DNA of 64,000 nt from Triticum aestivum (lineage: Eukaryota; Streptophyta; Magnoliopsida; Poales; Poaceae), in NCBI RefSeq assembly GCF_018294505.1, contig NC_057811.1, forward strand, positions 29,906,618-29,970,617, in the 5' to 3' direction. Shown here in pieces: positions 11,693 to 20,900 of this stretch. Position 1 is the first letter of the stretch. Every line of letters begins with the position of its first letter. Below the pieces are notes generated by a model. The model ran no database searches. It worked only from the letters and a program-made list of their open reading frames with translations, and was not told where the DNA came from. A program made the translations under genes and the position numbers.

Positions 11693-14600
11693 TCCTATTG
11701 GTATCTCCATAGAGCTCGGTCCACATACTTGTTGCATCAGTCTAATAAGTGTCTTGCGAGGGCATATATCCTCCAAAGATAAATCCCAGGTTTCTTTAAA
11801 CTCTAGGCTGTCAAGCAATTCGTTAAAAATGCGCTTCATTTCCCACTCAATTGAGAAACCATCTGAAACATACCCAACTTCCTGAATAGGGATCTCGGGG
11901 ATGGTGCTCTTCTTTTCTATATCTAGTTTCACTAAATCTAACATTGAAAAAGTTTGTACGGGTTCTGCTCTTCCTTTTTTTCCTTCTTCTAAATTCAAAC
12001 CTGAATCGATGGAATCTCGTCAGTTTCTGAGCTGTCGTGGACTGCATCGTCACTGCCTGGTTTGTCTCCCTCATGATTATAACCACCACTGCCACCTCTG
12101 TCTGTGCTCTCACCACCAACATCCCCATCCCCACTACCCCCACCTTTGTCATCCTCCTCCTCCTTATGTTCATCTTCTTTTTCTCTCTCTTCATCATCCA
12201 CTTGTTCATCTGCATCGTCATCCTCCTCATCATCTTCTGCCTCCACCTCATCCTCTCCTTGCTGCTCTTCATCTTCTCTGTCGGGATCTTCATCATCTGT
12301 TTCTTCTCCATCCTCCCCTCTGTGAGGTTCTTTATCCTCTCTCTCCCATGGTCCTGCACATGATCATCACCTGTCATGCTCCCCCCATGTGAGTTGCCAT
12401 CATCATCATCGCCATCATCACCATCACTATCAGTGTCGTCTTCATCATCATCTGATCCCTTGCTTTCATTGTCGTCGTCGTCATCACTGTCATCATCCGA
12501 CTGGTATGATTCCTCATCACTAGGGAGTGTGTTGCTACTGCTTGCGCCCGCATGTCGTCATTTCCTTGAATGTTGACTGCTTGAACCACCAGCATTGTCA
12601 GCTGCGCCGCCACTTGTTGTGCCATCGTCTTCATAAAGTTTCCCAATTCCATGTACGAGCTTTCCCATTGAATGAGATATTTCAGAACAAATTTCATGCA
12701 CCAACCCAACAAGCTTTTTTTGTTTCTGCACACAATGTAAGAAAATCATAAGCTTAAAAAGAAGTACCCATTGCACATAACACATGGGAATGTGTAGGAA
12801 AAAACAGCTTACATTTGAGTCGTATGAGTTGGGGACCCTTGCTGCCACAAACTTAGTGACATGTTCAAGACTTCCAAACAAGCTTTCATCAGCACATCGG
12901 GCGAACTCGGTCTTGAGCTGAGAATGAAAATTAGGAAAATGAATGAATTTTGGTTAAAAGTTTATTTTGATTACTATATGTTGTCAGTTGCTAAAATATA
13001 CCAACTGTAGTTGCCTCATTACTGTGAGTGCGGTTGCATAACTTCTGCTTAGGAAGTTGTCTGACATATATGTTTTGTTTAGCAGGTAAGAAACCAAAGA
13101 AAAACAGTTGAAAAGCAAAGGGAGAAGAGAATACATTCAAAATGTAAGCTGTCGGGCTACTAGCCATGAAGTTGTCGAAGAATATTGGTTGAACTGCCCA
13201 ACATTTGGATGTAAGTTGCCTAACATTGATGTTTCCACATGACCTTATATACTCACCATTGATTGGGTTTTCCTTCTAAAAAAATAAATGAGCAACTGCT
13301 TGACACATAAAAAAGGAGGAGAAAACCAAAATGAAAAACTTACCCTCAACTTTCTGAACTCAACCCGACCTTTTTTGTCCTTTTTAATGACCTTGGCAAT
13401 AAGAGCAGAGTTCCAAACAGATACTCTTGGTACCGTGCTTGGCATGGGTTCATCGACATCCAATGAGTCCAGGTATAGCAGCTGCAACACGCAAGACAAG
13501 ATGAAATTGAAACTCAGAATGAAAAAGTGTTTGGAAATGCAAAAAAGCAGGAATGCAAATTTATATAACAAGACGATAACAGAAAAAGGGGAAAGAACAA
13601 GTTGCACTTACAACTAAGTGCATTACACAACAGCACACTGCCTTCTTATCACTTGCCCCCGCGAATGCCAACTTTAGTTGATCAACTACAAATTGGCACA
13701 CATTGGTCTCTGTTATTGCATCCACATGCATCACAGCAGGATAGCACCATGGTGATATGTTCAAACTTGTTGTAGGAGCAAGGAAACATAAGAAAGCAAC
13801 TGCCAACCAAGCACGCAAGAAATTGTCATCTGCTGCCCCAGCCATGTCCTTAATCATTTTGCACCATGATGTCAGTGATGGTGGACCTTTGGTAGTAATC
13901 TTCAAGATTGCATTCATTGGAGTTGTGTATTCTGCTCTATTCTCTTAGCACACCTTCCTCCCCCTGTTTGGCAGACCCCATATCCTATGAACACTAGCTG
14001 CATCAACTGGAATCCTGCCCCTCTTCGGGATGACCAGCTGTGATCTTTCAGGGTCATAATGCTTCATAACCCACTAGCTCAAGTCTCCTGGCATACTGGA
14101 GGTTGCGATGTCCAACAGGCCTCCAAATTCTTTTGCAATTATCTTATCCTTCTGAGGTCCCACTAAATCCTTGTTTAGCTTGAACAACCTTGCAGGTGAT
14201 GCCCTGTTTCGCCGACCCTATAACCAAAAAATTAAGCAACTCTAAGTCAGGTATTTGTGCAAGTCTACCAAATTATTGAGCAACATTTAATTAGGGGTAA
14301 ACAAAAATTCGCCCATTTTCAACCCCAAAACCAAACTCCCCTGAGTGCTGCATCACTCATTTCTTGGAAAAAGAACAACTCTTATTGGGCATTTTTGCAA
14401 CTCTGTGCATGTAGTAAGGTAGCTACATGCATGACTAGTAGGTGCATACAGCATAAAAAATGCAAAAAAGCATCATCCTCCCAAAATCTTTAGCCAAAAA
14501 AATACTTTGAGCTACCAGGTGCATGCATATTTTACCTCATTTTCGCCTGTCTTCTGCCGTTTTGGCTTCGATTCCTCTTCTTGTGTGGTATGCTTGATCT

Positions 14601-14920
14601 CTAAATCATCATCTGGTGCGCTGGCGTTGCTATCTATGTCTGACGGCCGCTTGCCATGAGAGATTATCCCTTTAGTACGGCTACGCTTGTAGCAATTAAC
14701 GACTTGCCTTATTGCAGTGGTAGGTGAACCTACATTGCAAAAAAGAAAGTCATTTAACTCGGACATGCAAAACAACTCAGCCCTGCCTCACCTTCTAAAA
14801 GAGCACTATTAAGAGAGAAGGAAACAGAAAAATGGAAAACCAAAATACCTCTATTTCATCTGCATCCTGTTGGGTTGCTTGTGCAGCCTGTCTGTCAATT
14901 TTCTTGTTTGTCTCAGACAT
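11693..14920 (-). pseudogene. plant-mobile-domain/Ulp1-type transposon gene, upstream half
   Basis: Several exons can be traced. Exon 14536-14730 is basic and acidic (SKPKRQKTGENE). Exon 13612-14217 carries SPARLFKLNKDLVGPQKDK, MKHYDPERSQLVIPKRGRI and HRIWGLPNRGRKVC, a pattern I associate with plant-mobile-domain/DUF1985-like proteins. Exon 13344-13481 encodes LLYLDSLDVDEPMP. An acidic D/E-rich stretch is at 11995-12250. Donor/acceptor pairs at 14536/14217 and 13612/13481 keep phase 0. Two in-frame stops (TAG at 14074-14076, TAA at 13945-13947) kill the 13612-14217 exon. A possible first exon with ATG at 14920 does not join in frame by a simple GT-AG intron. These genes are usually carried by DNA transposons; no matching terminal repeat is visible here. 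Confidence 0.6.
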
Positions 14921-15806
14921 TGTTGATTTCTACAAAAAATAAACAGAACACAAATAAGGATATGAGCAAAGGATAGGTAAGAAAAAAGCCACATTTACAA
15001 ATCCTCTCCGTTATGATGGAAAACTTGTCTACACATGACACTGTATTTGGCTATTTAATATCTCAATCAACAACTATATAGTTTGCTGATGTGCCACCGA
15101 CCTACCCCCTCCCCATAACAAAAACATTGGTTTTAGTAAACTATCAGAATTAACAAAAAATGTAGGCAACTCATGTACTGGCGTGTGGCAACTCTGCAAC
15201 ACAGTTTTATGCAACTCTTGCCTGAAAATACTACACAAAAACTAGTCATGGCGTCATCGTCTTCCTCAGCCCAGACAAGAGATGGGCGGCAACACCTCAC
15301 GCCCATCATGCCCCCATTTTCTCTCTAACCGCATCACCAGATCCCAATCTACTTCATTTTAACAGAAAAAAGCAACAATCTGCAATCTGTATATATGATT
15401 TGGGACAAATACAACACCATTTAGTTGGTTTAACAGAGATGTGGTATGGTTTGTAATAATAGAACGTCAAAAAGATTGATGCAGACCACCAGCACATCAT
15501 GTAAAAAAGGCCACTGATCCTAATTTTGGAATTTCAGACTTTAAAAGTGGTGACAGTATATCTCTTGCGTCTCTAGTCCATTCCTTCAGTACAAATACTA
15601 CACAAAAACTACCCTAGCATCTCTAGATATTCATGTGAAAACTGAAAAAGTAAACCTAAAAAAAGGGTCAGTTGAGGCAACTTCCTACGCCCGTAAAAAA
15701 GCAACCCAACTCATGACAAAAACTACGAAGATCTCAAACAACACCCCTAACAAATACAACCCAACACATGGGCTGTTCAGACAAAAGACAATGCAGTAAA
15801 AATGAC
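14921..15806. other. upstream flank of dead gene, no gene seen
   Basis: No frame of useful length. The short word GGCAACT or close variants recurs (15180-15225, 15665-15715) and leads into the minisatellite that follows. Nothing else is supported. Confidence 0.5.
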
Positions 15807-16162
15807 GGGCAACTCCTGTGCAGATTTTAGGCACAAACAAAGCCAGAATCTACAAATCCAACTCATACATATTAAGCTCTTCAAGCAACTAATACACGAA
15901 ATGCTAGGCAACTCTTATGAAGATGTCGGGCAACTCCTGTGCAGATTTCAGGCAACAAAACCAGAATCTACAAATCCAACTCATACATATTAAGCTCTTC
16001 AGGCAACTAATACACGAAATGCTAGGCAACTCTTATGAAGATGTCGGGCAACTCCTGTGCAGATTTCAGGCAACAAACCCAGAATCTACAAACAAGGTCA
16101 TACGTATTAAGCTCTTCAGGAAACTTACACAGAAAATGCCAGGCAACTCCTATGCACATGTC
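15807..16162. repeat. minisatellite, three units of 117-121 bp
   Basis: Units start with GGGCAACTCCTGTGCAGATT at 15807, 15928 and 16046. Each contains CATACATATTAAGCTCTTC-like and GGCAACTCTTATGAAGATG-like blocks, the third more diverged. A degenerate fourth start is at 16163 (AGGCAACACCC). Open frames 15802-16237 exist only because the unit lacks stops. The GGCAAC core also occurs all through the neighbouring dead gene. Confidence 0.85.
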
Positions 16163-17907
16163 AGGCAACACCCGCATAATCTGCATCGCAACTCATACGC
16201 AAAAATCGTGCAGGGATCTCGGGCAACACCCCTATAGAACGCAAACTCGTACCCCTGACAACCCTGGCAACCGCAAACGGCAGATCTATCGCACGTGATT
16301 CGCGTCTCCCCCTACCTTCAGCCCCTCAACCTTTCAAAAACGCAGCAAACGCACCACCACCACCTATCACCGAGCGGGAGGAGAGATCTCGAACCATGGG
16401 AACCAGGAGATGCACCTTACCTTAGAAATTCGTCGACTCCCCGCGGCGGAAACGCAGCGTCCAGCCGACCTTCAACCCGCATCCTCCGACGGTTTGGAGC
16501 ACCGCGGCGACCTTCGCCCATCTTCGGCCCACCACCACCACCACCACAGCCTCACGCACCCCCTGCCCGTCGCCCCCCGCACGGGCTTCAACACCACCAC
16601 CCGCGGTCTCCGCGGATGCCGGCGACCTCTGCCCAGCACGGCAACCTCTCCGCGGGACGGCGAAATCTCCAATTTCTGCGGTGGGGAACGGTGGCGTGGT
16701 GCGGGAGGAAAGCGGAAAGGGATTGGGAGGAGACAGCGGCGCCCCTCGCCAGGCAGTTTCGGAAACTGCGCCAACGGCACTGAGGTGTGGGCGGTAGTGG
16801 TGGGCCCTTCCAGGTTTATGGCTGTCGTGAAGGGTCACGCGAGCCGGCCAGACAAAAAACACCTGCGCACGATCGCCCGTGCGACTTCGAGATCGGACGG
16901 CTATCAGAGCTTGTGCTCGCGCGAGCAAACCAGCATCCAAACACTTTTTAGCATTTGAGAAAAAAAATGCATCCATCTTTGTGGGCGCATGGCTGACCCA
17001 AACAAAAAAAGGACACATCGGTCTGCTCGACCGATTTAAAAAAAGAAGATAAAATCGGATCGGCGCGTTGGAGTTGCTTGAGCCGTCGTTGACTTGTGAA
17101 GTGTGGCTGGAGCAGCTCCCCCGCTAACTTTCATGTGACCCTCCATGCCACCGTGCTTTGCCATCTGACCATCTCCGCGCGCCCCACACCAGACACAAAG
17201 CCGATCCAAATCAGCCGGTGATAGAGCAAGATCCAGCCAGCCCAAATCCAACTGCCTCGCTACAAATCGTGATGATCCGATCTGGGATCTCGGAGAAAAG
17301 GAGGCGGAGGCGCAGGTCCGGAGCTGCAGCAGGCGTGGGAGGTGCTCCGGCCGGAGTTTCATTTTCTTGAAGTGGAGCCGGCGGCGCTCTGACGAGGGCG
17401 TTGTTGGAGGAGTACCACGCGCTGGTGGGACACACGCCTCGCGGTGTCCGCGTTGGTTTATCGCGGCGGCCGTCAGTTTGCCCGGCGGAGGACATCGACT
17501 GCCCCGAGTACCCGCTCGCCGTCGACAAGGACGGGCTCCCCACCCGGCGCCCAAAGCCAAGACGTGAGCTTGAATTGATTGATTGCGTCGCATCGCGCTG
17601 CTTCGGCGGTGAATTTTATCTGAATTTTACTCTCGGCTAACTGGCCGTGGTGGATGCGACGCAGGTCACCACGTTGGGTTGCGGTGCCTTCGCGGTGGCT
17701 GACGGCCGCGGTTGGGGAGCTGGCGAGCCGGGCGGAACGCGTCTGGGTCTGGGTGACGACGGCGTGAGATTGGGGAAAGTTGAAGTGCAGGGGAAAAAAA
17801 TCTAACTGGTGAATCCCAGCTGACAGCAGTCTCGGGTCTCTCAGCTTTTGCTTTTGTGGTTCATCCATAGCTGACTCTGCTTAATCTGTAGCCACGACGC
17901 AGCAAAA
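16163..17907. other. GC-rich interval upstream of the NLR, no assignable gene
   Basis: Bases 16380-16800 are GC-rich with overlapping open frames on both strands (Pro/Arg/His-rich), the usual sign of base composition, not coding. Bases 17395-17570 contain a plus frame with GC-ended codons (..EEYHALVGHTPRG.., ..PAEDIDCPEYPLAVDKDG..) that could be a captured or partial exon; I do not recognise it. The rest should hold the receptor promoter and 5' untranslated region; I see no convincing TATA box. Confidence 0.4.
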
Positions 17908-20900
17908 ATGGCGATGATCCTAGATGCCTTTGCATACTATGTGCAAAATATGCTCACGGAGATGGTGAAGGAAGAAGTGCACATGCTGCTTGGAGTCGGA
18001 GATGACATCGACAAGATGGATGTCAAGCTTGGGGATCTCAAGAACTTCCTTGCCGATGCTGACAGAAGGAACATCACAGACAAGAGCGTGCAAGAGTGGG
18101 TGGGCCAGCTCAAGCGTGCCATGTACGAAGCCGCCGACATACTCGACGTCTGTCAGCTCAAGGCCATGGAGCGTGGTTCATCCACTGTGGATGTCGGGTG
18201 CTTCAATCCCTTGCTCTTTTGCATGCGGAATCCCTCCCATGCCCACGACATCGCCACCCGCATCAAGGGTCTGAACAAGAGGCTCGACACCATCAAGGAG
18301 CGAAGCGCTGCTTTCAGCTTCATCAATCTTGGTTCATACGAGGACCGTAGCAGCAAGGTGCACGCTTCTCATTCTGGAAATACCAGACGTGAGACATCAG
18401 GGGAGTTCGATCGGTCGGGTATAGTCGGGGAGAAGATCGAAGAAGACACAAGAAAGCTGGTTGAGATCATGTTGACTGAAAAAGAGGGCAACGCCAACAT
18501 CATGGTGGTTGCCATTGTTGGTGTCGGCGGCATAGGTAAGACCACTCTTGCCCAGAAGGTCTTCAATGACGAAACCGTGAAGGCCGAGTTTGATAACACA
18601 ATATGGTTGAGCATCAACCAAGACTTCGACAGGGTTGAGCTGCTCAGGACAATCATCACCCTTGCTGGGGGAAAACACTGTGGTGAAAAAGCGTTGGCTG
18701 TGCTTCAGCCAATTCTCACTACTGCCCTGACAGGGAAGAAGCTATTGCTGGTGCTAGATGATGTGTGGAGTCACGAAGCATGGGGTGATGTGCTTGAAAT
18801 ACCCTTGGCTAATACTCTGGTTCGAGGTAGTAGGGTCCTCCTCACTACTAGAGATGAGAGAGTTGCTCGAGGGATGAAAGCTGTGCTTCCCTACCACCAC
18901 GTGGACAAATTGAAGGAGGAGGATGCCTGGTCATTGCTCAAGAAACAGGTACATAGCCAAACTCCATGCATCTTCGCTAATTATGCTTATTTGGCAAGTC
19001 CAGATTGTGAGAAAACATATATATTGAAAATTCAAGATTAAGGAAGCCACCACTCGTGTCTTGCTATCGTCGAATTGGGCGGTTGTTATGCTAACCAGGG
19101 ATAAACCGTAACAGGCCAAAGCTTCCAGGTTTGGCCCAATAACCAAGTCGGTTGGCCTGCATTCTTGTCACATAGAAGAGAATGAGCTTATTTGACATCT
19201 ACAGCATTAGTACACAAAACATAATTTTTTATGGCCTAAAAAACAGGACAATAAGGGCTCCTTCGATTCATAAGATAGGAAAAATTGAGGTTTGGTATAC
19301 CCTGCCCATTTGAATTCTATGGAATCGAAAAACAGAGGAATTGACACAAGTGGGTGTTTGATGGCAGCATAGGAAAATCACAGGATTCTTTTAAAAAGTT
19401 CAGACCTCATGGAAAATTTCCTATAAAATAGACCAGGGAAATTTCTGCAAATCAAGCACCTATCACAGGAAAAAAAAATCCATAGGATCACAATCCTATG
19501 AAATTCTATGGAAATCCCATGAATCAAAGGAGCCCTAAACTGGCGAACCAGCAGTTTGACCGCTGAACTGAACCGACAGCCTCACCGATTCGGTTTCAAA
19601 AACTATGGTTGGGTACAACCACCTCAACTAGCCACCCACTGTAATATTCATGGACATAATTAAATACAGAATTTGGTTTGTAATTGTATACAAACTAAGC
19701 ATCTTGGTTAAAAGGAAAGTAAATTGCACCTTGTTTGGGTGAGCATGTAGCATATGTTATGATGTTAGTCATTCACGTGTTAGGTATCCTTGTTGACAGA
19801 GACCTCCCCGGTTAGCGATTCATCCACTTCACAAATTCAGTTTAGGTAGTTCATTGACAGATTGACTGATCTCTCTTTAGTTTCCTTTCTTCATGAGCTT
19901 ATATTAACTGAACCTTAATTTCCGCTTGCTGCTAATAGACCACCATTTTTCTTTTAAGACAGCCCGCTCTGTACTGAATCGATTGGTTTAAATTTTTATA
20001 GATAGTCTCAAGTGTGACTGATATACATGAGATAGATATGCTCAAGGATATTGGCTTGCAAATTGTAGCAAAATGTGATGGCTTGCCTCTTGCTATCAAA
20101 GTAATGGGAGGACTCTTGTGTCAGAAGGATAATCAACACAGTGACTGGAAGATGGTTCTGGATGATTCTATATGGTCAGTATCTGGAATGCCCAAAGAGC
20201 TAAACCATGCAGTATATTTGAGCTATGAAGATTTACCTTCTTGCATCAAACAATGCTTTCTATGCTATTCCCTTCTCCCTAAAGCTGCAAAGTTTCTAAG
20301 AGAGGACATAATTGGCATGTGGATTAGTGAAGGATTTCTACATGGACCCTCAGACGACTTGGAAGAATTAGGAAGAAAGTACTATAAAGAGTTGATACAG
20401 AGGAACCTTATAGAGCCAGATTCAAAGTACATTGATCAACTATTTTGCAACATGCATGATGTCGTTCGCTCGTTTGCTCAATTTGTGGCTAGAGATGAGG
20501 CATTAGCAGCTCACAGTGGAGAAAGTAATATTGTTAGTAAACTTTGTGCACGTAAGTTTCTTCGGTTGTCGCTAGAAAGCAAAGCATCAGGATCAGATGG
20601 GTTAGACTGGAGTTCTTTACAAGCACAAGACACACTGAGAACACTAATTTCAGTTGGCCATATAAATATGAAGCCCGGTAATTCATTGGTTCATTTTCCA
20701 TGTCTACGAACTCTGCATATAGAGTCTGCACATGCCGCGTTGGTTGAATCTTTGCATGAATTCAAGCACTTGAGGTACTTATCTTTAGAACGGTCAGATA
20801 TCCGTAGGCTTCCAGAAAGCATTGGTAAAATGAAATTCTTGCAGTACATTAGCCTTAGAGGATGCCAACAATTTGTGGAACTTCCACATAGCATTGTAAA

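Noticed and set aside
12104..12576. Serine- and histidine-rich plus-strand frames
   Set aside because: They are antisense of the acidic GAT/GAC/GAG-repeat coding part of the minus-strand dead gene.
15807..16162. Possible CRISPR array
   Set aside because: Units are head-to-tail minisatellite copies without constant repeats and unique spacers, in a plant nuclear context.
15802..16237. Open frames with internal protein repeats
   Set aside because: They arise from a minisatellite unit lacking stop codons; no independent coding evidence.
16410..17593. Long open frames (up to 198 codons) on both strands
   Set aside because: They overlap one another on both strands in GC-rich DNA and are dominated by Pro, Arg and His. 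No domain and no splice or start support.
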